Assembly: GCA_026260175.1 (NCBI GenBank)
Contig: JAKCWW010001153.1
Location: 1-64,000, forward strand
Source: Reticulitermes lucifugus
Taxonomy: Eukaryota > Arthropoda > Insecta > Blattodea > Rhinotermitidae
DNA: 64,000 nt
Reading direction: 5' to 3'
The position numbers were made by a program, and so were the translations under genes. Below are positions 1 through 12,195 of the stretch, piece after piece. The notes under the pieces are model-generated. The model had not been told where the DNA came from and did no database searches. It saw nothing but the letters and a program-made list of their open reading frames with translations. How positions within the stretch are numbered: position 1 is the stretch's first letter; every line of letters begins with the position of its first letter.

Positions 1-1324
1 CGCCATTACTTACCGCGGGAAAAAATATAGTCGGATACTTTTTGGACAGCCCTCGTATAATTCGTATGGTGTCCACACAAAGTTGCATTTCATCTATCCA
101 GATGGATAGAACTGCTTTACGTATCGTTCTAATCGTCAATTTTTCTGCAACACTGCATTTGTGACATCTCTTGCATGTGTTCAGATTTGCCTTTCCGGCA
201 ATTAAAATTGGGGCTTGGTGTTCATGGCTAATTTATAACAGCTGCGATTTCGAAGTCCGTCGCTGTACGACAGATAATGCTGGCCCCTGTACAAAGAGTT
301 AGATTGAATATTTGATTGACAGTTCGAGGGTTAAAGGTGTTAGTCAAGTGACCAGGCCATCGATGCTGTACGAGAGGCAGTTTGAAATATGAATAGGGAC
401 CTGGAGTGACAGAGACAGGTTGTAGGAGAAGTCGGTTTCTGATCCAGCCTGCTTTCGAATTAATGTAGTTTTAATTGGTTTATGTGTTATAAAACAATAT
501 ACGTCATATTTACGTATATACATATATATTGCTTCATATATACACACATGCACATATGTGTTATGGCATCTAATAAGATACGAAGGTCGTAATGCAGGTT
601 GAAGTTGTGTGGAAGGACATGGCCGTATCCCATTTAAATTTATAGCCCTGTCTCACCATCCATGTGTAAGGACTGAGAAAACCACAAACAACATCACTAC
701 AGCAGAGATTTCTTCAAAATAAGAGCGCAGGGCTTTAATTCTACACAAACCTTGAGACATGACGTTCTCGCTGAGGTGTTGATGGATGTTCCAGTCTTCA
801 GGGATGTTACGGTGAGTAGACTACTAAAGAGTTTCCACATTTAGGACGAGCATAGTGCCTCCTATACGTCGGTATCCTTTTGACAATCGACACTACGTCG
901 CATCCCAGAAAACGTTTAAAATCTTCATCGACGCAAACCTGTTCATTGTTTAGGCATATACGTCCTTATGTTCTATAATATTCGCACTATCGCTAGAAAG
1001 TCTCAGTTTTCCAAAATTCTGAGGATCTACCGTTTATAGTAACCGTGGTGTTTTTGAGTGACTAATTGAGTGACTGCTTGAGTGATTCACACCCTGCTGG
1101 TCGTGGTTGCAGAATTTCCATGGAAGGGAGATGACTGAGTTAATTAAGACGACCAGACAGCAGCAAGCTCTGGTTTCATAGAAACACCTACGAAATACAG
1201 ACTGTTTAACTCATAAAGTGAAAAGAAGAAGGAAGAAAACTAGAGGTATTTAGGCAGGTAATATGACCAAGTTCTGAAATCGCGCGTTCTTGACTTCTCA
1301 AGTCTTGCCTCTAGTCGCCATGGT
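1..1324. other. No recognisable feature
   Basis: Unique-looking AT-rich sequence. The only local structure is a short TA/CA-rich stretch near 510-557. ORFs here are under 70 codons and resemble no family I know. Confidence 0.5.
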
Positions 1325-2135
1325 GTCTGAAGTGCATAAATCGAAGTGAGTTCTGGGGTATCGCGAACCAAAATCTGTGGTTGTAGTGCAAAGGAGATTT
1401 CGTACGGAATTTGTTAAGGAATCACCAAACAAAGTATCCATCCTGTGCCCTCAGCGAGTCCGTTTGCAGTTGTACAAGGAGAAGTCCCGGCACAGGAGCA
1501 GGTGATGCATTTTGAGCGTCTAATGTTCGCAGTCCAAGGAAGTCAACCATGCAAGGCAGACAGTGCACAAAATTCTGCGGGTTCATTGGAGAAGCAGAAG
1601 TTACAAGTAGCGTAATAGTTGTTGCAGCATGTAGCAGTCTTTGCTACACGTTTTGTTGTGACCGTCTTGAAGGAACTCGAATTCGACGGATTTTTACAGC
1701 CGAAATTGTCACTTTCCATCTATTCTGGTATATTAAACGAATTAACGTTAGAATTTGGGAGTAACGCACGCAGTGAGTGTTAGTTCAATGAATTGTGTGC
1801 TCTACCCAGACAGAAAGTGTGCGGACCTTTCCTATCTGCCGAATGCACTTTGACTGGTGTAATGTACATAAAAATGCACTCGTAGATATGTTGGAGGAAT
1901 TTGTCATGCCAGTTTTGGAAGAAGAGGGTCCTAGTGTCTGGACATATTAGCAAGAGGGAACGCCTGTGCATTTGTACATTGCAGCTCAAGAGGGACTTCT
2001 TTGATCGAATGATTCCATGGACAGGGAAAAGCAGAGGCGGCCGTTTCACTTGGCTCCTCGTTCCTCTCACCTAGACCACGCGATTCCTTCTTCCAGAAGT
2101 ACACAAAGGATGCTGTTTACTTTTCACTATTGCCA
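1325..2135 (+). pseudogene. Decayed IS630/Tc1-mariner-type transposase, relic A
   Basis: Translated pieces follow, in order, a mariner-like transposase common in insects. The N-terminal helix-turn-helix start GYREPKSVVVVQRRFRTEF lies near 1356-1412. A second DNA-binding piece, TVHKILRVHW, is at about 1562-1591. The first catalytic-aspartate region appears as TFHLFWYIKRINVRIWE near 1711-1761, then KVCGPFLSAECTLTG near 1817-1860, then LEEFVMPVLEEEGPSVW near 1890-1941, then QEGTPVHL near 1951, where intact relatives read QDGAPPH, then a blurred match to the WPPRSPDL motif near 2045-2080. The pieces fall in different frames with stops between them and the first D of the DDD/E triad is not seen, so it cannot be functional. 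Intact relatives cut and paste at TA sites. Terminal inverted repeats were not found. The identification rests on collinearity of six motifs. Confidence 0.72.
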
Positions 2136-2648
2136 GCTACTTTTCATTCCTGTGCCTTTTCCTTCTGGCGAATGTTACGTTAAAATCGTCTACATTTCAT
2201 GCATTCACTCTGTATTATCTTCTTATTCGCGAATAATATCGCAAGTAGTGTCTTCTATTATGATTTTCTTACAAAATGTTTTTACGTATTTACCATCCCT
2301 CCATCTTTCATCTTAAATTCCATGAGTTGATCACCATACGAATGGCCATCATAAATCTAAAAATATCTCTTGATTCCTAAGGTCATTTATCCGTTTACTC
2401 AATGCTTTCTATCTTCATTCATTTATTCATATAATAATCATCATTATCAAAAATGACAACATTAATTCAGCACTTGAAATATAACAAGAATCAGAAATGT
2501 TTCGTCTTTTTTGTCGGATGCCACTGGCATCTTCTACACTTTGGTTTATATTAATACAGTAGCCTCGGGATGAGATATGTAGGCATTCTTACTTATCGTT
2601 CTGGGTTTTATTTTCTTTTCTTTTTATGTTAATTATATGCGTAATTAA
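2136..2648. other. No recognisable feature
   Basis: AT-rich DNA with no coding signal. The last bases are a short AATT run that contributes to the target duplication of the SINE that follows. Confidence 0.45.
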
Positions 2649-2662
2649 TTAATTAATTGGTA

Positions 2663-2808
2663 AAGGTAAACCTATCCCATTACAGGCTGGACAGGCCGAT
2701 AGGGTTCTAGGAGGTTGAGGCTCCTAGATTTCAAGACAATCGGCACATGAAGGTGGTAAGGTTGCAGCCCTACGCACCGGCCGCCTTTACCCTCCAGGAA
2801 ATATTTAT
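2663..2808 (-). mobile_element. 5'-truncated SINE copy with 14-bp target duplication
   Basis: The reverse complement matches the 3' half of the SINE at 28041-28330: the GGCGGCCGGTGCATAGGGCTG block, the ACCTTCATG block, and the AGGGCCTGTCCAG block ending in TTTACCT. The tRNA-like head is absent. The insertion is flanked by TTAATTAATTGGTA at 2649-2662 and again at 2809-2822. Loss of the 5' end with a clean flanking duplication is what target-primed reverse transcription produces. Confidence 0.85.
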
Positions 2809-3353
2809 TTAATTAATTGGTAGTCCCATTAAAGCATATTATTTGGCAGTAGTGCAAAGGTTTCAGGCGGCAGAAGTGAGAAAATAAAAGCCCTATTTTA
2901 CAAACCCACAGCTTTATCGTTTGCGGATTTGTTTGACAGGGCGCTGTTAGGTAGTCTAAACCGGAACAGACGTTGAAAAGTCGAAGGTATTTCTCTCTTT
3001 GTCTTCTTGCAGTGTTGATTTAGTCTTACTGCTTGTATGGAAAAAGACTGAAGTTTGTCTAAACTTAATTTATTCCTATAACTTTATCAAGTTCACGATG
3101 TTACACAATTGAATCCATTATGTCGTAAATAGGAACTGTACGGTAGCTAGTGAGTGCGTGGGGGGTGAAAGGGGGTGGCTAAGTAAGATATTTTATGAGT
3201 AGATGAACAGAAGGGTAACATGCGGTGGCCTGAGTAGTGAAACTGGGGGGATGAAAATTATGCCTTACAAAACGGTACGATTATAAAAGTCTCTGTGCTG
3301 TTTGTCATATTACACAAAAGGGAGACTGAGGTTGTGGCGGCAAACTTAGGCCA

Positions 3354-3690
3354 GAAATTAACACTAGTCTATGTTGGTGTAGAAACAGAAGAGAAAAATT
3401 CAGGGCTTTTGAGGACAAAGTGCTGAGGAAAATTTTTGGAACTTCCAGAGTTTCAGAACCGAAGTACCAAGGATAAATTACATAGGCTTAGAATTTGAAG
3501 CTGTATTCATCTGCATATAATGTCGTGGGGGGGGGGAAATGAAGTTTGAGATGTGAGGAATATGTAGCATGAATAGGCGATATAAATGACGTATAACTAC
3601 ATTAGGAACAACGTTGGATACCTAGGCGTAGGTGGAAGTATAATATTAAAATAGATATTGCAGAAATTTGGTAGTACGACGTGTGGAGTG
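3354..3690 (+). mobile_element. LINE family A fragment, C-terminal reverse-transcriptase tail
   Basis: Translation gives FRAFEDKVLRKIFG near 3397-3440, equivalent to LRVFENRVLRSLFG in the best copy at 39535, and PRRRWKYNIKIDIAEIW near 3620-3670, equivalent to [15 protein letters not shown]. Stops and frame changes lie between. It is a decayed 3' piece of a non-LTR retrotransposon. A run of nine G near 3530 interrupts it. Confidence 0.75.
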
Positions 3691-4384
3691 GAATAGTATG
3701 GTTGAGTACACGTTTTAGTAAAGTCAGTGATGAATATTCGAGTTTCAGAAGAGACGGGACACTTCTGCATTTCCTGAGCCATCACCCCGCTTCCCAAAAA
3801 GGGCTCTTTTCCTTGGATAGGCCTACAGAATGATATAGAACATTACTAAACAAAGAACGAGGAAGAAGTGCACGATGCTTAGAGAATGAAATGTGGATAA
3901 CAGCTGTAGCTGTAGTTTGCGATTCTAGGATGGTGACAGTGAAAGCACTCGAGGCTGTTTAGCGATTATCTTGAATGAGAAGACTCGAGAGAGATGTGGA
4001 TGAATATTTTATTGTAATTTCGTGACGTTATGTTTGGAATGCGTTTAAATATGCAGTGTAACATTCAAGTGGTTATTTATGAAGACTTGAGTAGCCATTT
4101 GCTTTGAGGGCTAAGTAAACTTTACTGCTTCAAGTGATTCAACACTCGCATATTTAAAAAGGATATGGTTTATAGAATTTATTATTGTAAGCATTCCGTT
4201 ATACTGATTTTAATCTACACTTCTAATTTCGGTTCACGTGGGAGGTGAGAAAGGTGTACAAAATTTTGGTCGTAGAATTTGATGGAACAGACTGCTTTGA
4301 AGACCAAGACGTAGACAGCATGATGATATTAAAGCAGGTTGTAAAGAAAGGGGATGCGCGCATGTGAATTTGTTTCATTCAGCT

Positions 4385-4530
4385 AAAGGTTGGTCCCAGT
4401 GGTCGGAGTTTTTGAGATTGTAGTGAACTTTCCTGTTCCATAAAAGTTTGAAAATATTGTCCGTACATTTGCGACTGTCAGCTTCTCATGAAATACTCTG
4501 TTGCGTGGAGTGGGTTTCACTGTTTTGTAA
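4385..4530 (+). mobile_element. LINE family A, 3' untranslated tail
   Basis: Matches the segment after the ORF in the 39535 copy: GTTCCATAAAA, then a block equivalent to TGGAATTTCTTGAGTAGCTG, then GTCAGCTTCTCATGAA. Read antisense it gives KLTVANVRTIFSNFYGT, the spurious peptide this LINE end commonly yields in gene predictions. Only about 140 bp are recognisable. Confidence 0.6.
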
Positions 4531-4822
4531 TCGTAATAATAACGTTTGAAGCACTTGTTGGATTTTCTTGAATCTAAGTAAGAGCATCTTGCCATTTATG
4601 GCTTCAGTCCCGTCGAAGAATTACGTTTATGTCTACGAAATCAGTAATACCTTTATGGGAGTTGAACAAATTTATGAAGTGAAAGGGACATTATTTCACT
4701 TATTACATGAACCTGACATTTTGTGTTGCAATTAGTATTACAGAAGTTTAGAACATCTGTTAACGTGAATGGCTGAGGAACTGCACCGTTGCAGCGTAAG
4801 ATCTGTAATTATTTTTCCATGT

Positions 4823-5003
4823 GGTGGCTATAACCAGTTAACCATTAGAGTTCCACATGTGTTATCTGGTGGCTATAACCAGTTAGCCATTAGAGTTACA
4901 CATATGTTATCTGGTAGCTATAACTAGTTAACCTTTAGAGTTAACACATGTGCTATCTGGTGACTATAACTAGTTAATAATTAGATTTACACATGTGCTA
5001 TTT
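4823..5003. repeat. 45-bp tandem repeat, four units
   Basis: Units start with GGTGGCTATAACCAGTTA at about 4823, 4868, 4913 and 4959, a spacing of 45, 45 and 46. Each unit contains the interrupted palindrome CTGGT...ACCAG and an ACACATGTG palindrome. Divergence rises towards the last unit. Confidence 0.9.
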
Positions 5004-5330
5004 TTATGCAGATGTATCATAAGTGTACGTACATAATGTTTATGAGAAAGTGTGGTAATGTTACGTAAATTTTAGACTACATATGAGTCAATAATGTATG
5101 TAACAAATGTTATATTACTTTACATTCTTTGCAGACCTCAGTATATGATCGCATATGCACGATGCGCATTGTCATAACTTACTTTTCTGTGTGTCTTGTA
5201 TAATTCTGAGTGTGAACAATCTATGCAGATACTTTAAGGACAGGCCTACATCCCTGTAATTAGGGCCTGTATTAGTTCATGACCTATGTTCAGAGGGTGA
5301 GTAGCCTGTTAGATGTGGGTGGATTCAGTA

Positions 5331-5400
5331 CACGGTGGCTGAGTACATTAGCACTAGGATTAACAATTTTGTCCCCTAGGTTACGTGTTCGAATTCTGCC
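5331..5400 (+). mobile_element. tRNA-like SINE head
   Basis: GTGGCTGAGTACATTAG at 5335-5351 fits a Pol III A box, and GTGTTCGAATTC at 5385-5396 fits a B box at tRNA-like spacing. The region between does not form a convincing cloverleaf and no anticodon arm is clear, so this is a SINE promoter rather than a tRNA gene. A TG-rich tract follows directly. Confidence 0.6.
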
Positions 5401-5408
5401 GGAAGCAT

Positions 5409-5448
5409 GAATGTATGTGTTTGTGTGTGTGTGTGTATGTGTGTGTAA
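5409..5448. repeat. TG dinucleotide microsatellite
   Basis: Imperfect (TG)n interrupted by TATG and TTTG, immediately 3' of the tRNA-like head. It may have grown from the SINE tail. Confidence 0.85.
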
Positions 5449-6677
5449 CGTTTTCCGTCCTGCCTCATTATCGCTATGTAATCTCATCGGCTACTGCACA
5501 CTGACCATCTGATTAGTGACAATCATGACCAGTCGAGCAGCGACGTTGTGTGCTGAAAATCCGCACAGTATTATGTCGATTTAAGAATGATGATGAAACC
5601 TCAAAAACTGAAATTATGTCTTTACTCTGACCCTACTTACGAAGTCGTTCTAGCGTTTATGGATGTGAAGGGAAGGTGGCAACGATTACTAAAACGCTGT
5701 CGTTCGCAAGGTCTTCGGTATTGCAGCCTTTACGTAGTCGCACCACTTGTTCTATAGTGCTGCCTTTCAGGAACTTTTATTCAAGTTCATGGCGTGCATT
5801 TTCAGTGAAGCTGTAATTGCGTGCTATACTGCAGAGGCTATAACGCATGAAGGTAAACCAGTGGAAGGGTTATTTGTCGAAACCACAACTAGAGGCGGGA
5901 ATTGTCAAATTTTCCCTTGAAACTTCAAAGGTTACTATGACAATTATGTATAAAAATCTTCCAGTAGCTGTAAAAGTAGTTATAGAAATTTTAATCGCAC
6001 TTTGCACGGTGTGCATAAGATTAACGAATAATGAGAGGGCTGTATTTGGTTATCCATTTGTTTGTTGTCATAATTTATCACTGAAAATCAGCAATAGCTG
6101 TGAGATAAATTTAGGTTTCATTCACGTCCGTTCGATATACCATCTACACTACATAAAGCTCCTATAGCAATTTATCAGCTTTTCCAGCACTTTTTGTGTT
6201 CGTACTGACATTTACATAATATGCCTATTTTGTAGGATTCATTGAGGTATTCTGGGTTTCTTATGTAAAGTGTTTTCGATGTCATGAATGCCTGAATTGA
6301 ACACAAATAAAAATAATTTCCGGGTCTTATATCTAATGAAGTTAACTGTGCAATGGTAAATGTTTTCTACAAGAAACAAACATCGTGATCAGTGACCTAT
6401 ATAAAATATTAAACAACGAATTTGGAAATTGCGTGCAGTCTAGAGTGCAACTTTCCACTTTTCCTACACTCTGCTCTACTTAGAATGTAAATAAATTTCC
6501 AAATATGCCTCTAAAGTTGGAAACGTTATTAGGAAGATCAAGAAAAGGAAGTATCATGCACTTATTTTATCGTCGGAAAGAGTTATAGAATTGCTTACCC
6601 TGAGAATGACGAAGGTGATTGCGACGTTGCTAAGACGCTAATTCTCTTCTTAATGACGCATTTATTTATATCACATA
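5449..6677. other. No recognisable feature
   Basis: AT-rich DNA. A 106-codon open frame at 5847-6167 has low-information composition and no family resemblance. Confidence 0.45.
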
Positions 6678-7010
6678 TCAATAACTAACTAACCAACTGA
6701 CTGACTGCTGGCCGACTTAACTACTTTCATGCAGCAGAGTCCTATTTGGCGAAGGTAATAACCAAGCATTATTCAGGGTATTCCCCGTCTTTTAAGGAAA
6801 CCAAACCTTCTCACAACCATATTCACAAGGCCCCACTAATAACCTGGTGTACATGAATTCAGTTCACACACTCCCACACTACTTCCATAAGAACCAATTT
6901 AAGTTTATTCTCACGTATACTCTTGGTTCTTTCAAGTTGGCTTCTTCCCTTCAGGTTTTCCGACCAAAACGTTGTGCATTTGTTATCTCAACATTCATGC
7001 TATATCCCAT
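6678..7010 (-). mobile_element. LINE family A 3' end, reverse orientation
   Basis: Reading minus, the left edge shows the AGTT-type tail (seen as AACTAACTAACC on the plus strand) and a CATGCAGCAGAGTCCT block equivalent to CATGGAGCAGGGTCCT. It then runs up into the coding tail, seen antisense as CTTCAGGTTTTCCGACCAAAAC, which encodes the GRPEG region. Heavily decayed. Confidence 0.7.
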
Positions 7011-8397
7011 CCATTTCGTCTTTTTGAGTTGATTAATTTAAGAGTAATTGGTGAAGGGTGAAAATTATGAAGTTCCTCGTTATGCTGCTGACTCTAGGCT
7101 GCTGTTTCTTACTCTATGTTAGGTGTAAATGTTATCCTAACACAGAAAAACTTTTATACTGCTACAAAACAGCAAGTTAAAGTATAATTTTTTATGTGGT
7201 GTTTTAATATTTCTTGTTTCTAGATAGGAAATATGAAGACAAAAGAGTCTCAACTGAAGGGTAGCAGTGTTTCCGAATTTAAAGCGTTCTTAATCTGTTC
7301 ATGAATGCGGTTTTTATTTTTGATTGTCCTTGACAAGTGTTAGTGAATGTGAAGTCGGATACTCTTAAAGAGTTGGAATCGCTGCTTAACCTACGAAAAT
7401 CCTGGACTTTTTTTCATCCCTCAGTTCATTTTATTTTCTAATCATTTATTTGGCATTATGAGAGTAAAAGCTTTGGCATGGATGGAAACTGTCACAACAA
7501 ATTTATAACCGCCAGTAGCGTGCAGCAAGACAACCAATCATTCCAGAGACGAATAGTGTCGCACTGTCCCTCCCAGCAGCCTAGTACGGCATCATTTCTT
7601 GTGGAAGCAGCGATAGAATTTTGAATGGGAACCAAATTGTTAGCTTACAGTAGGGTAGAACCTATACAACAGTTGTTTTATATGTTTTTTTTAATATGTA
7701 AGGGTGGCATTTTTCTCGTGCGTGTATGACGTGAGGCGACCATTTATTCTTGGCTCCACCCTCTTTTTACAACCCCCTCTTCAACCCCTTTTTATAGCCT
7801 TCCACTCGGAAAGTAATTAAGTGTATTCATGGCGACCATTATCTACCTTCTGTTATCAGAGTAATAGTTCAAGATGACGTCAAGATGCGGTTTGTTCTGG
7901 GGTGTTACAACAGTGTGCCGCGGAACAAAGAGGGACAGATAAATTATAGTTTAGAGTAAATTTTACAGCGCAGAATTTTAATTTGCCAGCCATAGTGGCC
8001 GTGTCGTCCAAGGTGCTTACAAAAAGAGAACGGTGTTGTAACAGGATCTTCTCCTTCCAGAAATAATTTAAAATACAGGAACTGAAGCCAGAATTATCGA
8101 TATATTAACTAGATTCCGACAACACCTTAGATTTAATATTTCCCTAGTACACGAAGACAACTGTGCCACCTGCAAGTTAGCCTCGTTTCTGCCAATTTAA
8201 ACTCACTAACCACAGGTTTGATTGTACGCTAATGAAGTTGGACATTTCCCATTTTGTACGGGTACTGGGTATACATAATTTTCAGAATCGGGCTCAAATC
8301 TCCTATTTAGATATCAGACCTCCTTAATATTGGCAGGTGTTAGTAAGCATAAAATTTATTTTTACAGACTTTAAGAGTTTAAACTTAACAGCTATCG
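7011..8397. other. No recognisable feature
   Basis: No motif, repeat or ORF that I can support. A pyrimidine-rich patch lies near 7740-7800. Confidence 0.45.
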
Positions 8398-8700
8398 TAA
8401 CTAACAAACTAACTCCATGGAGCAGAGTTCTCTGGAGAAGCTGATATTTTCTAGGCTAGTTGAAAAATTCCCCTCATTTTATTAAACCTGAATTTTCATT
8501 GCCGTTTTTACTTGAATCCGCCATGTGTTCCCATCGTGACATAGATAATCCGGTTCGCGTCATCCCATCCTATTTCTGTAAGATGCATTTTAATGTTATC
8601 CTTCCATCTAGGCCTAGGTTTTCCAAGTTGTTCCTTTCCTTCAGGTTTTCCCACTGAAACACTGTATGCAGTTCTCGTATCCCCCGTGGGTGCCACAGTG
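8398..8700 (-). mobile_element. LINE family A 3' end, reverse orientation
   Basis: The minus strand encodes GKPEGKEQLGKPRPRWKDNIKMHLTEIG (near 8570-8655), the well-conserved RT tail of this family. The tail with AACTAACTCCATGGAGCAG marks the 3' terminus at 8398. It is truncated 5' and abuts the dispersed 520-bp repeat. Confidence 0.85.
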
Positions 8701-8707
8701 GTGAGTA

Positions 8708-9250
8708 TTAACAAGACAGGCAATGTACTTATAACGTAACATTGAGGCCCATTAGCGTAACCATTGTTGCCGTGGGAAAGCAGTAATTGTTACACATTCT
8801 GATTTTGTGTCTGTAGCCTTAGTTATCTAGCATGCAAAGCGCATGCGCCGTATTATATTGTCGTCTGTGACCTGTCTGGCTCTGCCATATTTTTCCACAT
8901 TATCGCATAATCGGCACGATTTTCCGGACAACGTTAGTGAACATAAAATATGTTTTTTTTTATTTTATCTACAACCTTTGTCTGAAATATTTGCCATTTT
9001 AAGAAGAATTCAGCGAGATATAAATGTACATAGGTCTTCATGCAAAGTTTCCGTTATTCTTGTCAGCTTTTAATGAAACTTGAATTTTCTCGACAGATTT
9101 TCGAAAAATCCTCAAATATCAGATTTCATGAAAATTCGTCAAGTGGGGGCCTAGTTGTTCCATGTGGACGGACAGAGAGGAACATATAGACAGACAGACA
9201 TGACGTATCTAATAGTCGCTTTTTTCAATTTTGCAAAAGCTCCTAAAAAC
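8708..9250 (+). repeat. Dispersed ~520-bp repeat, copy 1
   Basis: Begins AACAAGACAGGCAATGTAC and ends near a CGCTTTTTTCAATTTTGCAAAAGC imperfect hairpin. Collinear with 21498-22013 and with the reverse complement of 63466-63965. Shared landmarks include GCATGCAAAGC, CCGTATTA, ATTTTTCCACATTATC, GAAACTTGAATTTTCTCGAC and a GGACGGACAG block. No coding capacity. Probably a non-autonomous element; its class is unclear. Confidence 0.85.
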
Positions 9251-10180
9251 TATGAAGCTCCGTGTTATGAAATTTTTACCAGCCTCCTCTTACGTTCCCC
9301 CTCATAGGCACAAATATCTTCCTCAGCACCCTAGTATCGAACATTTTCATCCTGTGTTCTTCCCTTAACTCCGTATTTTAATTTTTATGAGTTTTGATAT
9401 AAAACGTCGAGACAAAAGGCTTAAAGCCGAATGGTTACGGTTAATATCAAAATAGTATCTCTGTTATCCGCAATACTGCCTGGGTAAAGTTGTATTACCC
9501 CCTAACATTTTGTAACCCAGACGGTGGACAGTGTTCACCATGATTTTGACGCAATGAATTAGTCAATGCAAAAATCTTCCACGAGCTCGCAAACGGTACT
9601 GTCATTTCTAGCAGTATTAAGGGGAATTGTTTGAAGGCTCATGTACATTGTCCTACACACAGTATATCAAATACCATTTCATGATTTTTGTGTTCACGTG
9701 TTTGAACAGAACTAATGCTACACAGTGCTGTCAGTATTAAATTCTGTGCTTAATATCTGAGGTCTGTCATCAATACGAAGCGTAAACATTTATCGAGGGT
9801 GGGGGTGGTTGGAGGGTGGCAGATAATAAAAGTAAAACTTCAAAATTTTTCTTTCTTTTCTTCCTGATTTTGTCAAATGATCCGCGGAACGTGGCTTTCT
9901 GTTCGTCACATACCTAAAACTTCACCGTTACCCCAACCCTTGCCAATAATATGATCTGCGCCCAATGACACTATCCGGGTTCCAACCCATTGCACTCAAA
10001 TGCGAAATTGCTTTGGCCTTCAAAATAACAATGGATATGAAAACTCGAACCATCTATAGATTTTCTCCAGGCTTATGCTGAAGTAATGCAAGGCAGCGGG
10101 TTAGATTCTAGAGGAATCTATCCAACTTTGTAGCTGTTGGGTCGAAAGCAAGAAGGAGGTAAGTGCACTTTGATAGTAAC
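9251..10180. other. No recognisable feature
   Basis: AT-rich DNA with no repeat or coding signal that I could support. Confidence 0.45.
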
Positions 10181-10319
10181 TGAATAACTCCATGGAACAG
10201 TCATCCTTGTAAAGCTAATATTTGTGTAAGTCAAGAAATTGCACGTTGTGCAGTCGGAAGATTAATTACGTATTCACATGTGTGCACCTCTGGTCATTAT
10301 ATTCAGACATGAATCAAAT

Positions 10320-10381
<62 letters not shown>

Positions 10382-10610
10382 NNNNNNNNNNNNNNNNNNN
10401 NNNNNNNNNNNNNNNNNNNNNNNNNNNNNNNCACACACACACACACAGACACACAAACACACACACACTGCCATCCTGTTGCTTTAAGATCCACTGTAAT
10501 ATTTACCGCCCATCTACGCCTGTGTCTTCAGAGCTGTCTATTAACTTATGATTTTTCCACCAAAACCCTATGAGCATTCCTCTTCCCTCACATGCGTACC
10601 ACAAACTCCA
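10181..10610 (-). mobile_element. LINE family A 3' end interrupted by a CA array
   Basis: The plus strand at 10187-10210 (ACTCCATGGAACAG) is the antisense LINE terminus. 10482-10600 is antisense to the coding tail, including CGCCCATCTACGCC, equivalent to the GRPRRRW region. Between them lies a long CA microsatellite. The LINE is decayed. Confidence 0.7.
10318..10475. repeat. CA microsatellite containing a 50-N gap
   Basis: Perfect CA repeats from about 10322 to 10381, then exactly 50 N at 10382-10431, then imperfect CA with AGAC and AAAC interruptions. True array length is unknown. Long ORFs called across it are artefacts. Confidence 0.97.
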
Positions 10611-12195
10611 CCAATCTCACCTTCCTTAATTTTATCCCACTAATAATATTTGGCAAAGAGTAGGCATTGTTTGCTCCCCATTGTGTGTAATATTTTCCAG
10701 CCACCGTTTTCGGACCCTCTATGCAGACTGTGTTCCTATTTTTAAATAACTGTATCATCTGCTGTGATTTCAGAGCGTCTACAGTGATAAGGGTAGGACG
10801 CTGTACTACTTTTATGAGAAACTAAAGAATTTTTCGGTGAATGCTAACTAATCAGAATATTCAGATTGTAGTGTTAGGCTGTAGTATTTTGTTTGGATAT
10901 AAGTGTTTCGGAGGAACTTTCTACCTCAATCATTAGGGTCAAAGTGAGTAGAGGTATGTGGTTATTGGATATGAGAACGGTTCGTGGATAAACCAACAGG
11001 TGCATGGATAGGATGTACCAGAATCTTGGGGGGGGGGGTCGGTAGAGAAGATGGAGGCCTCTTCGAGCTAATGGAGACCGTGAACTTTAACTGCAAAAAA
11101 GCAGCCTTTTTAAGGCTCTTAAGGACAGAAATGTAGGCTTGTCCGTGCCGAAAGACACTATTAAAAGGACATCATTTAAAGGTACCACAGGACTAGTGCA
11201 GGGCTTATTGGTTATTTATATGAAGAGTAGGCCTACAAATGAACGAACTAGTTGTCTTCCGTAACTGGTTATGGAAGAATTTTCTGGCCCTTTGTTCTTA
11301 GGACAAGCAGCTTAATGTGCAAATAATATCGCATTTTTATGAGAGTTGATTATTTTTACGGATTACAAAATAATTAGGGAAATGAAAGATCGAACCCAGA
11401 TTTATAAAGTGTACATGACACGGAAGTCACTGTTTAGCACTGCTTTTTTCGTTGCTCAGTGCTCACTGCGACTCTGTTGAGAATTTATGTAGTGCGGATA
11501 GCTTGACATTCATACTACAGACCTGCCGAAAAACATTAACCGCTTGTCATGTTAAATGTATTTTAGCACAGGAAATGTTTAGTTTCACATCTACGCCTAT
11601 GGATGGCTACCGTTCTTTTTATTGGATATAATAATGTCGTCTTTTAATTCTGTTACTTATTATTGTGGGCATATAAAGCCTTTCGTTCAGCTTCCTCCAG
11701 TAGGTCTATACTAGGCGGCATCCACCAGACTCAGGTTGTCTCACAAGAAGCTATCAGAATAGTGACACATAAACCGTGTGAAAGTTAAATTTGATACAGT
11801 GGGGGCATGGGCCAGATTCTGCGCAGCGGGTACCACAAAAGAGTAGCACTTTATCAGTGTGATACTGAGCTGGGAACGAAAGCTAACATACCTCGTAAAA
11901 TGTGCTCCCTGGTCGTGTGTGAATGTTGCAGTGTCTACTCATGTGACACAGGCAGATAAGCCTAATGTCACAAGCTTGAACTACGTCACGTAGTGATATG
12001 GCCGAATGAACTCCATGTCCCATGCTAACTGCTCCTAATGATCACGAGCATTGCTTGCTGACTTGCTTCCCTCTTATTCCTGTACTACCACTACCTTTAC
12101 CCCATAAACGTATTTATTATTCACGTTTTCTTCTGCTTCAATCTGTTTGACATAAGTTTAAATAATTTATTATTACTTATTTTCACTGATAAGAT
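10611..12195. other. No recognisable feature
   Basis: No supported repeat or exon. A run of nine or ten G lies near 11030. Confidence 0.45.

Noticed and set aside
5331-5400. Possible tRNA gene
   Set aside because: A and B boxes are present but no cloverleaf, anticodon arm or acceptor stem can be drawn; a SINE head fits better.
10222-10551. ORFs of HTHTHT and CVCVCV
   Set aside because: Translation of a CA microsatellite and N gap.
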